Assembly (NCBI GenBank): GCA_028456385.1
Contig: JALNQF010000032.1
Location: forward strand, 1-64,000
From: Ophiosphaerella korrae
Taxonomy: Eukaryota > Ascomycota > Dothideomycetes > Pleosporales > Phaeosphaeriaceae
Direction: 5' to 3'
DNA: 64,000 nucleotides
The notes under the pieces were generated by a model that ran no database searches, was not told where the DNA came from, and saw only the letters and a list, made by a program, of their open reading frames with translations. This document shows positions 37,645-49,600 of this stretch, in pieces; the stretch's first letter is position 1; every line of letters begins with the position of its first letter. Position numbers and translations under genes: made by a program.

Positions 37645-38290
37645 GAACTACGGAGGTGGCTTTCAAAAGTTCTTGCCCACCAGCCCGGAATAAGTCAATT
37701 CGGTTTTTTCCTCCTATCTCTACCAAGGTTCCTCCGTTCCTCCGTTCCTCCTTTCTCTATACTCATTGCCACCTTCTAACTCAATAATCTTCTAAATATG
37801 TATAGGGATACGCTCAACCTAAGCTTAAGTTTTCTCTTAAAGCAGATCTTTCTAATACTTCTTCTACGTACAGGTTGCCTTAGCTCTATTTTTAGGTGCT
37901 CCTTTCTTTGTAGTATCTCGCTTTATCTATGCCTAGCAAGGCTTAATAGTATTCAAGCTAGGCGAGTTCCTATTCTAAAGGGGCCTCTAAATCTTATGTA
38001 GGTTATAGATATATTGTTAAATATAATTGTAAGTAGGTGCCTTGTCTTCTTAAACGATCGTTCCTAGCCGTTCAGCTATACACTTTTTAGTAAAAGGGAA
38101 CAACTTAGGGAGAAGAATAGTTGTCTAGTAACAATACTAATTAATCCTTAACCTATTGCCTTATTGTTAATTGAGAGAAGAGTGGTAGCAGGGAGGAAAA
38201 AGGTTAAGAATTCAGGCTACGTGAATGTGGCGCACATAGCTTATTCTCGGGCAAGGTAGGCAAGAACTTTTGAAAGCTACCTCCGTACTT
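37645..38290. repeat. Segment bounded by about 50-bp inverted repeats (DNA-transposon-like)
   Basis: The left arm 37,645-37,693 (GAACTACGGAGGTGGC..., TTTCAAAAGTTCTTGCC...) is the near-complement of the right arm 38,238-38,290 (GGCAAGAACTTTTGAAAGC, TACCTCCGTA). The roughly 550-bp interior has no transposase frame. A further AACTACGGAGG copy occurs near 39,126. This is probably a non-autonomous (MITE-like) element. Confidence 0.65.
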
Positions 38291-38558
38291 TTACCTGCGA
38301 TTCTGTTTGTTTTGGGCTCGTGCGAGCGCTAAGCGCTTGTGCGCTGCACGCAGTATACTTAGAGTTTTCTAGCCTCGTAAACTCTTTAGTAACTATTATT
38401 ATAGCTATTGTAAGTTGTTATTTTTGAAGCTTTGCGGCTCTATCTTAAGCTTCTATCTTGTTTTTTTGTTAGCGATTGTTGTACTAACGCGTTTTTGTAA
38501 AGCAAAGCTAAGAAAGCTACTTGCGCTTGCGTCTCTTGCTCCCGCACTACCTCTAATG

Positions 38559-38591
<33 letters not shown>

Positions 38592-39851
38592 GTCAGATTA
38601 CGAGCTGCCGCAACGAGTATGAGCCGATGCCAGAGCTCCAGCGCAACGATTGGTCTCGCTCAACACTGTGCCAAGCTGAGATCGCAATCTCGACTCAGCT
38701 CAGAGATGGAGCTTACGAGTTGGCTCACTCAGCTGGCTCATGAGCTTTAGGTGACGTTGGAGATCGGCGATGGCAATCGATCCGCGATGCTAGTTAGTGC
38801 GCGATACTAGCTCGCCTCTAACTCAACCACATAGCACCGGCTCCGATATTGCCAGCTGAGGCGCGGCGAGCTGCGGCCAGCTATGATGTCGCTAGAACTG
38901 ACGTTGAGCACCTGAGCTAGCATGCGAGATTCAGATGAGAATCGAGACTGCGCATCAACTCAACTACTGCGCGGCTCCGCACCAACGCCAGCTGGAGAAT
39001 CAAGGTCTGGCCCAGTCCAGATACCATCGGCACGATAACTCATCACATCATGAACTGACTGCGTAGAGCTGATACACTAGTCAACCACGAAACTCGAGAT
39101 AGCAGCTCTCCACCAGCGAGTTGGAACTACGGAGGAAGGGGATATATAGACCGGCAGAAGAGGCCGAGAAAAGGGAGTAGAGATTTCAATAAGTTACTCA
39201 AATCAATCACTTTATTCAATCAATCTTCACCCGGTTTCACTCAAGTTCAAAGCACTCTGAAATCGGACACTTAGCTTACTATAAAAATTTTCTTATTCTA
39301 CAACAACTAATTAATAACTAGAGTAAGAAGCTTCTTGTCTTTATTAACACTTTGTTTATACTCTTTACGAGTCTAATCTAAGGACTCCTAGGATATACTA
39401 ACGCAAGGATAAGATGTCACGGGTACTTTCATGCAACCCTCGGCCCGGCCATGGGCCGGCCTTGGGCCTGCTACGGGTATCCAGTACATATACTATTCTG
39501 TGCCCAGTATGCCTATTCGGCATACTGTGCCTCTTTTGGTCACGTTTGGTCTGGTGGCACAGAGCCCGGCCTTACATAAGAAAGACAAGTATACTTAGCG
39601 TACTTTAAAGAAGCCCCTAGTATAATATAATAAGTAATACTAGTAGAATTATAGTTTAAATAAGCAAACTCTATAAGATAGTTTACAGTAAGAATCTTAG
39701 AAGCTAGACAAAGTCTTTGTTAACGATCTAACGACGACATCGCGATAAGGTGACTTGTTAAACGCAAGTGCAGGGCACGCCGCTTATAAGCTAGACCCGA
39801 CCCAATCAAAACGCTAGGCCTGAGGATAGACCTAAATGGGAGGAAGGGGAT
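38291..39851. other. Repeat-rich non-coding region
   Basis: The frame 38,415-38,750 is driven by the microsatellite and by Leu-rich low complexity and is not considered a gene. Short AGCTC-rich strings recur. No domain is recognised. Confidence 0.4.
38557..38590. repeat. (ACT)n microsatellite
   Basis: About eleven uninterrupted trinucleotide units lie inside the repeat-rich zone. Confidence 0.9.
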
Positions 39852-40138
39852 AGTGTTACGATCCATGACAATGACAGGATCGATACAAGCAACGCCATTA
39901 GATCCAAGCAAGCTAGGTGACGCGCACGGACGATCGTAGACGACTTGGTCGTGGACGACCGCTCAGCATGTATATAGGAACGTTGATGAACCTTCTTGGA
40001 TCATCGTGTTCAGTTCTTCATTTCATTATCTACATAGAGCATCTCGACAGATACTTCAATCAGATTCCAATCTCACATTGATACTCGCACCCACTCGTGA
40101 TACTCTTGACAGAGAGACTGTTAGTCAAGCCAAGTTAC
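39852..40138. repeat. LTR-like segment
   Basis: It begins TGTTACGATCC and runs to GTTACA next to the broken monooxygenase relic. It contains TATATAGG near 39,970 and a TC-rich leader, the layout of a promoter-bearing LTR. No clear target duplication was found, so this is tentative. Confidence 0.3.
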
Positions 40139-40197
40139 ACCCTGTTCGTTGAACCTACTCCTCCTCAAGAACCAACCAACTTGCCCTCGTTACCCTC

Positions 40198-41011
40198 ACC
40201 GGTTCCAAGGCCATAACACGTTGATCCCTCGCCCCAACGCACGCCTTTTCTCTTCCAGGCCGGGACGTCATCTGCTGGCTCGGAATTCGCGGCTACCCAC
40301 GCGGAAGCCATTTTCGTGTCCTCGCACACACCCAGCGTGCTGGCGCCTAAAATCGCAAAGATCCGCGCCCTCGCTAAAGAGAAAGGACGGGACCCGTCCA
40401 GCATAAAAATTTTCGCCACGTTTACGCCTGTCCTTGGTAAAACGGACGAAGAGGCGCAGGGAAAGTATGCAGGGTTGAAAAAGTATATGAGTCCGGTTGG
40501 AGGACTGGTGCTTGTGAGTGGGTGGTCGGGCATTGGTCTAAGCTAGTATCCGCCTGATCATGTTTTGACTGCAGAGGATACAACGACGGATCATCGGGTG
40601 CGAAGCTTGTTGGACTCGTTCACTATGACGTCGCCTGAGGCGCCGGAATGGACGCCCCGTGTTATTGCCGAGAAGGCGTCTATCGGCGGGCTTGGACCGG
40701 TTTCGGTAGGCACGCCCGCAGAGGTTGCGGATGAGTTAGAGCGTTGAGTTAGGGAAGCAGATGTGGATGGGTTTAATATTGGGTATGTAACTACGCCGGG
40801 CAGTTTTGAGGACGTGGTTGATTTGCTGGTACCGGAGTTGAGGAGGAGAGGAATATATGGCGAAATCCCTGATGGAGAGAAGGATGAGGAGTGGACTGCG
40901 AGGGAGAAGGTTTATGGCAAGGGGCAGAGCGGGCTGAGAGATGATCATACTGGGGCAAGATACAGATATGGCGTGTATGAGGAGACGGTCAGGAAGGAGA
41001 AGAGAGGTTGA
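40198..41011 (+). pseudogene. Luciferase-like FMN monooxygenase, C-terminal half, broken
   Basis: From about 40,198 the frame reads VPRP-stop-HVDPSPQRTPFLFQAGTSS, matching VPGPHICQPSPQRTPLILQAGTSK of the intact gene at 19.6-21.3 kb. It then gives EAIFVSSHTP, FTPVLGKTDEEAQ, VIAEKASIGGLGPV and DVDGFNIGYVTTPGSFEDVVDLLVPELRR (as separate runs). Stops interrupt near 40,217, 40,544 and 40,745. The first half of the protein is missing. It is a diverged paralogue, not a recent copy, as many residues differ. It sits only 2.6 kb from the 3' end of the PKS-NRPS gene. Confidence 0.82.
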
Positions 41012-41243
41012 TCAAGTAGAAGGTCAAAGGTCCTCTAAAAAGCAGAAAAGGTAATAGAAGATAATATCTCCTGAAAATAAGATAAATTATACATGCGCTA
41101 AGTGGTCCAATGGTAATCGTTATGCTCAGCCTTGCGAAGATCTCGACATGAAAAGATTCTAAGCATCTTCACGTTGCTGATTAATGATGCCGAAGTCACC
41201 GCGCTCCAGGCACAGAGGATTTTGGCCACAAATATAGTCCTCT

Positions 41244-41882
41244 CTAACGGCTTGACAGCCGAGCATTTTCCCAATCCTCTCCCTGAGGAAAGCCTAGATG
41301 GAACCTGCCACACTTCGCATACGTCAAGGTCACCGCATTGCTGATTTCAAAATCATCAATCAAGCCTCCTTTTGTCTCATCTTCGTCCAGGAATGTCGCA
41401 AAGATTCGCGGTCCACTAATCTGTTTCATCCATTGCGGAACGATGAAGCCGAAAATGGTTCCAGCCACCTCGTCATGCGACCCGCCGTCCTCTAATGTAA
41501 TAGAGTCAAAGGCCCCCGTGATTTTGAACGGCATGATTGTATTGATCCCTTTTGCTGGCCCTAGCTCTGGAGAAGATAGAATATCGTCAAGGCTTTCCTT
41601 GGTGAGTGTAGGGAGCTGGAGGCGGTAGGACGGTTCGTATATGGTGACCATGGCAAAGGACAGACGATGGTTCATTGGAGCTGGAATCACAGTACCATCT
41701 TTTCGAATAGCATACGCCTGGCTGTCGAGCAGCGTCATGGCGCTGCCATCTTCATAGATGCCGATGCCATCGGTGCCGTGAGACGTGAGGTCGGTGGTGC
41801 TTGGCTGGCCAATGTTATACTTGGCTGCTACAGCAGTGTACGTAGAGTATTGAAAAATATCATTTGGTATTGAGGCAACCAT
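41244..41882 (-). CDS. Alpha-acetolactate decarboxylase-like protein lacking zinc ligands
   Basis: This is a single exon of 212 residues starting MVASIPNDIFQYST. An in-frame Met at 42,008 would add 42 residues of unlikely composition. The fold is that of bacterial acetolactate decarboxylase (BudA/AldB): IFQYSTYTAVAAKY, DLTSHGTDGIGIYEDG, AYAIRKDGTVIPAP, FAMVTIYEP and FKITGAFDSITL. In the bacterial enzyme a GxHxHF motif and a following GGH supply the metal ligands. Here the matching places read GPRIFATF and GGLIDDF, so all three His are absent. The reaction is therefore uncertain; it may be a non-metal member specific to fungi. It could also be unrelated to the cluster beside it. Confidence 0.78.
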   Translation of the reverse strand: MVASIPNDIFQYSTYTAVAAKYNIGQPSTTDLTSHGTDGIGIYEDGSAMTLLDSQAYAIRKDGTVIPAPMNHRLSFAMVTIYEPSYRLQLPTLTKESLDDILSSPELGPAKGINTIMPFKITGAFDSITLEDGGSHDEVAGTIFGFIVPQWMKQISGPRIFATFLDEDETKGGLIDDFEISNAVTLTYAKCGRFHLGFPQGEDWENARLSSR

Positions 41883-42450
41883 TTTCGCAGCACGATTGTG
41901 AGTCTTTCTTGAGTTCAAAAGAACGCTGTGTAGGTCTATGTGTACTCGTTCAATGTGTCGGATAGTAGAGGAGAGCCGGGCCGAATGACGGGTACATGTC
42001 AGACTCACTCCTTAGGCTTAAGCTAGAGTAAGGATCTGCTAATAAGACAGGAAAATACCCCTTGTGCAGGTTGGAGGCATTGAATGCGAAGTCATCGAGT
42101 TTTGATCAATTCTCAAAATTGCAATTGAAAGGTCAGCTGACGCCAGGAATGATATTTTCAAGGGGGGGCTGGTAGCGAATTTCAGAGACGTAGGCTTCTT
42201 AAGTACATTAAAATGACTTAAGATGACGCATTCCAGCCTACAATAGTAGATATATGGAGACGCAAGAATCATAGATAGGAGATGCGAGAGACATTGTGAG
42301 CGAATCGAAAGTGGCGGGTAGGCTCTTACATAATCGGATATGCCTTGGCGCCGAAGCTCCGAGCTTCAACTTCACGACGATATCAAGTCGCAACTCGCCA
42401 TCGCGCAATTGGCCACTCGTCGGCCACTCGTCCGCAACACCACCGCCGCA
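41883..42450. other. Divergent intergenic region between ALDC-like and complex I subunit genes
   Basis: It holds both promoters in about 570 bp. The frame of the downstream gene is open upstream to 42,340, so an upstream start cannot be excluded, but it would replace the mitochondrial presequence start. Confidence 0.45.
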
Positions 42451-43259
42451 ATGTTTGTCCGATCTCTGCGAAATACCCGTGCCCTTCGCACACCCACTTC
42501 GGTCCTCCGCACCTTCGCCTCCACCGCCTCAGCCCCGAACCAAGTGCCCGCCAACGACCCGGTCCAGCGCGAAGCCAAGGCGAACGTCTCGGAAACCAAT
42601 GCCGTGCCCACCTCCTCAGAAGGCTCATTTGACAAGGTGCTGCAAGAAGACGTGGCGGATGGCGAGCGATTGAGGAAGCAGCAGGCGCCGAATTACAAGG
42701 GCATCTGGAGCACGAGTCAGCAACCGAGGGAGGTTGCCATGAGCGGGCCACGGTTTGAGCAGACTATTATGGAGGACCAGGTACGGTCATTTTCATTGGA
42801 ACAACGGTGCTCATTTGGAAATAGTCCTGTGCAGTTACTAGAGATATTGCTGCAACAGAGCTACGTCAGCTAACAAGACAACCCTTAGCCCCGCCCCTAC
42901 GCTGCCATCGAACTCATCCACAAGCAACCCGTGCGTTGGACACATGATCGTATCGTGTCATGCGACGGAGGCGGCGGTCCTCTTGGCCACCCCCGCATCT
43001 TCATCAATGTAGACAAGCCCAAGATCAATTGGTGCACATACTGCGGCGTTCCATATGTGCGTGAACCCTTCAGCCGAGCTTTTGCCGCCCTTGGCCGTCT
43101 CCCTGTGATGCTAATGGCAGCTAGGCGCACGAACACCACCGGGCGCATCTCGAGTCCCTCCCTGCATCAGAACTGTCGTACCCACTGGAACCCACAGGCG
43201 ACGCTGCCGAGGTCGGAGAGACACAGAGAGTCACGGACGAACCACTTGGACAGCGATAG
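42451..43259 (+). CDS. NADH:ubiquinone oxidoreductase 13-kDa zinc-binding subunit (NDUFS6 type)
   Basis: Exons 42451-42780, 42889-43056 and 43125-43259 give 210 residues. The joins read MEDQPRPYAAIEL and CGVPYAHEHHRAHLES. MFVRSLRNTRALRTP with many Arg, Ser and Ala is a mitochondrial presequence. The zinc site is SCDGGGGPLGHP...WCTYCG, the Cys-His-Cys-Cys pattern of the zf-CHCC family. The subunit sits in the peripheral arm of respiratory complex I. It is single-copy housekeeping in most fungi, so its position 373 bp from the PKS-NRPS stop, in convergent orientation, suggests the biosynthetic cluster ends here. The C-terminal end after the zinc site (about 45 residues to DEPLGQR) is a fungal extension. 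Confidence 0.9.
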
Positions 43260-43632
43260 ACCCAGAAACGAGGCAGAAAGTAGCACACAGGCAAATGTAT
43301 ATATCCAGTTCAGAATTGCAGCCGCCAACACTATCACACATGCCCCACGTCTCTCACCACGCATTTTACCCCAAGTCTACACCCTTTTCACTGACTTGCC
43401 CATCGTCACCTCTGAATTCCCTCTTGCACCCTTGTTCTTTGCGCATTCTCCTCCCTTCCCAGGGTCAAGCTTCATGCAATAGATTAATGAATAGCACAGG
43501 CGTCGAGACCATTGAAGCAGCGGATAGTTGAAAACAGCATGTCAATTTATATCTACGTAATCCCCAGCCGCAACCTTCTAGTCAACAACCGGGGAACCAT
43601 TCTCCCCATAAGACAGACTTTCTAGACTACTA
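43260..43632. other. Convergent 3' spacer
   Basis: It lies between the stop codons of the complex I subunit and the PKS-NRPS. No gene is seen. Confidence 0.6.
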
Positions 43633-46600
43633 TCAAACGCTAACCCTCTGAATCAAATTGGTCATGTCCCTTAGATCCGACGCCTGCCCTAGTTCTGCAA
43701 GAGGAACTTTGACCCCCATCTCGCGGTTGATTGCATGTTGCAAATGGACCAATAGGTACGAATTTCCACCTACTTCAAGGAAGGACGAGTGTAGGTCGAT
43801 ATCTGCCGCACCAGCAACAGCTCCGATGACATTGATCCATAGCGCACGAAGTCTTTCCTCCATCTCAGTAAGGCTTTCCCCATTTTGTTGTGCTGCGGGC
43901 TCTGTCTGTGTGTGCCCTGAAGAAGCTGCAGGTGCAGGAAGTGGCAAGCTCCGTAGCAGCTCAAGATCCAGCTTTCCGTTTGGCACGAGTGGCAAACGAT
44001 CCATCGCTACAATTGTAGCCGGAATCATGTACCGTGGTAGAGCAAGCGTTTGCAGAAGATTCATGAGTTGTTGATGCTCCAGGTGTCTTCCCGGTTTGAA
44101 TGCCACATGGCAGACGAGAAACTCCGGCTCGCCGCGAACCGTCACGGCCGCATCGGCAAGGTCCTCTGGTGCTGCCTCCAGGATCGCACCCGTCACCTCG
44201 TTCAGGTCGATACGGAGACCGCGAAGCTTGATGACTGTGCTGCCACGCTTGGTTCGGCCCAGGAAAATCACCGATCCGTCTTCATGCATGTAAGCCCTAT
44301 CCCCAGTCTTGTACATGGTCGTGTATCCGCGCTCTATGTCCTGAGCACTGGCGAATGGATTTTCCACAAACGTGCCCTCATTCGCAGCAGGGTTGAGATA
44401 ACCGTTAGCTACCATGATGCCGGTGGCGCAAATTTCGCCTGGCATGCCTACAGGAAGTAAGGTTCCGTCATCCTCGCTGACGATGTAGAGCGAGTTGTTT
44501 GGAACCACATGGCCAATGAAGGAGCCAATCTTGTCTTGATGATTACGATCATCGGTAGGGCCCGCACCATCATGAATTGGAATATCTCGGCTTGTGAGTA
44601 CAGTAACTTCTGTAGGCCCATACCAGTTGGTAAGCATCAAATGAGGTAGCTTCAACTCCCGAAGTGCATCAACGAGTCTGTCCGGGAGAACTTCGCCTCC
44701 TGTTCCGGCAAATCGCCACTCTGTACACTGCCTCAGACGATCTGGCGCATAGGCAAGAAGCAAAGTGTACTCCGATGGAGTGCACATCGTGAACTCGATT
44801 TTCTCGTCATGGATCAGCCTAGAAAGCAAGTCTGGGTCGCCGCGGCTCTCGAAAGGAGCAGCCACAAGCATACCTCCGTTGGTGAAGGCGCTGTAGATCT
44901 GCGAAAACGACACATCGAACCCGACGGACGTCTGCTGAAGGACTCGGATTTGTCCAAAGCCGTATCGTTTGCTTGAAACAGCGGCGTAGTTCATGATACC
45001 TCGCTGATGGAGTCTTATACCTTTGGGTACGCCTGTTGAGCCACTTGTGAACAGAATGTGGGTATCAGATCCAGGTACGGAAAGCACTTGCTCTGGGACT
45101 TTTGGCGGATCTTTTGCGTGGATTTGAGCAAGCTGAGTTATATTGAGTTGCTTGATCTTGCTCCCTTCATCGGAATGATTTTCTTCCACGTCTTTGGCGG
45201 TTGATGCATGGAAAACCAAGGCGTATGGATTGCCTGCCTTCATGATATCATTGCGTCGCGCAGCAGGCACACTAACGTCCAGGGGAATAAGGATGGCCCC
45301 GATCCGCCAGATAGCCAGCATCATTGCGTAAAGATCGATGCTCGGCTTACAGAATACAGCAACTCGAGTTCCAGTGGTAACACTCGCCTCGAACAAAATA
45401 CCAGCATAGAACCCGACTTTCTGGCTCAATTGGCTATACGTGATAGTCTCGTTACCCTCTTTAATGGCGATCGACTCTGGGAATTCAGCAACAACCTGAC
45501 CGAATCTCTCAGAAAGCGAATTAGGCCACGAGTGCTGGAGGTCAGGGGCGCGAGCCACAGCTCTTGCCTGGTCCAACTGTGCGTCATCATATAGCTTGTA
45601 ATCCTTGACTGCAGCCAGCGGCTCCTTCAACAACCCCTTGATAACACTCAGAAGTGTCTCCGCGATGAACTCCGTAGCTGAAGGCGCGTAAAAGTCGTCC
45701 GTGCAAGTAACACCAAGGACATGGCCGCCAGAGTCCGACCTCGACACATCAAGCACAAAGTCGTACACCGTCGTGAAATCAGCGTCCTCCACCGAGACCT
45801 TGCACTCTCCCAGACTGGCTTCGCTAACCTCATCGACTCTGTAATTGTAGGCGACTTGGATAAGTGGCATATTGCCTTCGCTTACCCCCGGCCGTACCTT
45901 TTCCACGATCAGAGCAAAGGGGAGATTCGAGTGCTCGAGGCTGCTCAGCAACGTCGCGTGTGTCCTTTCCATGACCTCGGGAAATATCATGCCAAGCGCG
46001 CCTTTGAATCGGATCGGCAGGATAGACGCCATGTGGCCTAGTGTCTCTCGGAATTTGCTGATGGGGTCGCGGCCTGTGTGAAGAACGCCGATGACAATGT
46101 CGTCAATGTTGAGCAGGCGGCACAGGAAGACTTGCATCGCCGCAAGGTAGAATTGCATGGGCGTCACGCCATTTTCCTGCCCGACTCGTTCTACGGTTTG
46201 CACGAGTTCGGCGCTCAATTCTCGGCTGCGGTAGTGATGGCGGTATGTTCGCCGGTTCTGTCTCGTTTGCACCTTTGCAACCGGTAGTAATGGGAGAACC
46301 TCGGGCATGGGGTTGAGATGATTGATCCAGTATTGGATACTCTCATTCCAACGACCGCTCTGAATCTCGTTGATTTGCTCCCGGGTATAGTCGAGGTATG
46401 ACGTCGGGGGAGGGAGTTGGGCCCAGGGCTGAGATGAATATTCGCGTGCAATGTCCCTCAAGATCAGCGCGATGCTGACAACGTCGATGATGAGATTATG
46501 GAAGCCCAGAACTAGCGTGTGCCACTGCGCATTGTGACGGACTAAGGTGGCTTGTAAGACGTCGCCTATTTCCAGCCTGTAGTTATGCTGCTTCATTGCT

Positions 46601-49600
46601 TCAAAGACCTTCCGCGCATCAGCATTTGCTGATTTGGTCGATGATTCCTGGAGCGCAAGCTTGACGGTTTTTGATTTGAGAACGTGCTGTTGGACCTCAG
46701 AGCTGTCAGACGTTGCAAAGAAACATGTTCGCAAGGCGTCATGGCGATTCACGGTCTTCTGAATAGCCTGGCCAAGCTTCGCCGCGTCTAATGGACCATC
46801 GATTCTCCATTGGGTGGTCAGGTTAAGCGCTGTTCGGGTTTCGGAGAACTTGTATATGTAGAAGAGTCCTGCTTGTGCAATAGAGAAGCGCTCGGACCTG
46901 GTGAAATCCAGCTCGGACTCTGGGGACTGGGTGGAGATTGGCGTTGAACCTGGAGTAATCTCGGATGACGCCAGAGATGGTTTGCTATCTAGGGAGCTCT
47001 GGCTTTGATCCAGTGCAGCTGGCTGAAACTTGTTATCGAGTGTCAACTTTGCTGTGAGTTCCGCCGATTTTGTGTTTTCCGGCGTCGTCGTTGGTTCTGG
47101 TTGCTTCACTGCAACAGAGTTATTATTGGTGGTAGCCGTAGCTGCAGGTCTTTTGGCAAGATACTGGGTGGCGGCCATCTGGATGATGGAGGCTGAAGAG
47201 TCCCGTCCAAGGATTTTGACCATGGAAATTTCAACTTTGAGCTTCTCCCAAAGCCACTTTCGAATCTCGATGGCGTTTATCGAATCGATTCCAAGCCGCG
47301 ATAAGGGCTCGTCTGGATGAATCGAGTCGAGAGAGACATGTATCATGGTTTTGATCTTCTGCGAAAGAAGCTGAGTGATCGGGGGAATCGCTTCCTCGAC
47401 GGTACTAGCACTTTCCAATGTTGATTGGTGGCTACCGGAAATTGGTGTGTCACTCTCGCTTTCTTCAGAAACACGGCGCACCATATGTGAGAGATATGCA
47501 GTACCCAGCCACCTTGGTCGTGGAGTCTGTCCTTTGTCAAGGAACGTCTCGACACCCAAAATGACTTCGCAAGTAGGAGATTCCGGTTTCCCAACTGCGA
47601 TGCCTTGTAGGATAACATGATGAAAGTCTGCTTCTGATAATGCTATCAATGCATCGTTGCGAAGGAATTCCTCAACGTTAGATCCGGCGGAGCGATCCGC
47701 CCTAGCCACGTAACCAACGTCAACCAGCATTCCAAAATTCAAAATTGAACCAACAAGGCCTCGTCGCTTGCGGTTTGCCACTAGACTCATCATAAATGCA
47801 TTACCGGCGTGGTAGCATGCGTGTCCAGGATTTCCGTATACGGTACCCAAAGAACCAAAACACATGAAGAAGTCGAGATGATCATTCTTAAAAACCTCGT
47901 CGAGATGCTTTGTGCCATCGACCTTGGGCATGAGCTGTTTTTCGATACTAGCAGCGGAAAGATTGGCAAAGACGGCTGGTTCGAGGACTAGGGCTGCGTT
48001 GGTTACACCTCCGATCTCGGGCATGGTCTGACGGAGCATGCTGACGGTCTTTTGGACTTGGTTACGATCTGTAACGTCCATCTTCACCATTCTGATAGTA
48101 ACGCCAACTTCTCGGAGATCACGAAGCCAATTTTGATTGTCCTTTGGATTTCGACTGGAAAGAACGATATAGCGAGCTCCACTCCGGACCATGAAGTAAG
48201 CCAGAGATTGACCGAGCTCTCCAGCCATACCAACAAGGAAGTAAGTTTTATTAGGTGATAGGAGAGTGTAAGGATCAAGGCCGCGGATAATCGCGTTGAC
48301 TGGTCCTTCTCGCCTCCAATCTGTGACAACAGACAGATGTCTAGGCCTGCCATCATGTTTCTGAGACAAGTCCGAGATTTGGAGGGTTTCAGGCATTGGC
48401 ACTGAAGCCAAAGCTCCTCGATGCTTAGTGTAATCCTCCACGGCATCTGTGACCGATTGTTGTGAGAGAGCACTGACGTCTAGGGCCTGTACCATGGAAC
48501 CTGCGGGCAGACATGGTAAAATGAAGGCCGCACCCTTACCCGAAAGGTCGAATAACGAACTAGCATCTTTGGGTATCAACCTTCTAATGACACGAGCAGG
48601 GCTTTGTGGATGAACATAAACCCAACTGTGCTCTACGCACTCTCTTGGTTTCTTGTCGGTTGAAACAAATATAACCTGTCGGCCTGCTTCTGTTGCCAAA
48701 GCAGAAGTAGCTTTGACTAGGCTATCAGATGCACCGCATACGATAGTTGTACCTGACTTCGGCATTCTTGAGACTATATTAGATGCAATCAATAAGGTTG
48801 CTACCTTCACAAGGGTTATTGCATCAAACTCTTGATCCTTGTAAGAACTCAAGTCGAGGTCCCTGTGGATAGTGACGATCGAAGAATCTGTGCTTGAGAG
48901 AGCCAGTACTGATTGCTCTCCACTACGACCATTCTCCACCTTGCCATAGGACAGATAGCAAGGAGCTTCATCATTGGTATGCAGCGCTACTGACAATCTG
49001 ACGTCTACTCGCAGATGGCTCTCTGGTGTCTTGATTGGGCGACTGCATGCAAGCATTGAATCTGTCGAGAGTCCAGTTGTATCATGAACAATCTCGATTG
49101 GGTCGGTAGGGCTTACTGGCTTGACCACTCGACGGCGGTCAGCGTTGTATATTTCATTGGCGTCGGGATCTATGACGACTCGTTGCGTTACTCTCTGTGA
49201 GTTTCTGATTACAATTTCTGACTCTTGCACCCAAAGCATTCCCTCCGTAATGCTCGGATTTGAGACCGAAAGTACTAGACGAAGAAATTGGGTCATGATT
49301 GATTGAGCGTCCCATGTCTCTCCGTAATCGAAGTCTAGAAATTGGAGATTGAGGTGAACGTGTTCATGTCTCAGCGCCCGCCCAATGCCAACCATGATAT
49401 TAGCATAGGGATCTTCTAACAAGCGACCGGACGTAACCCAGAGAACGTTTTGAGCTTGGCTCAGCACTTCTTTGAGATTTTTTAGCTCGTTTACTGACGG
49501 AGGAGACGAAAATAATGGCTTATCAAGGTCTTGTAAGCTGATGACCGAGCATTGAGGCGGAAGTTTAGAGGAATCAATCTGATCAAAGCGACTCCAGACA

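Noticed and set aside
38415..38750. Open frame of 111 codons rich in Leu
   Set aside because: Its length comes from the (ACT)n repeat and low complexity; no start context or motif supports it.
41096..41170. tRNA-like stretch with TGGTCCAATGG resembling an A box
   Set aside because: No matching acceptor stem and no proper B box (GGTTCGANNC); the fold does not close.
28000..41200. Giant Starship-type mobile element
   Set aside because: Relics and cargo-like genes fit the look, but no DUF3435 tyrosine recombinase or flanking site was found.
42340..42450. Earlier start for the complex I subunit
   Set aside because: The Met at 42,451 gives a clean mitochondrial presequence; the upstream part looks like leader.
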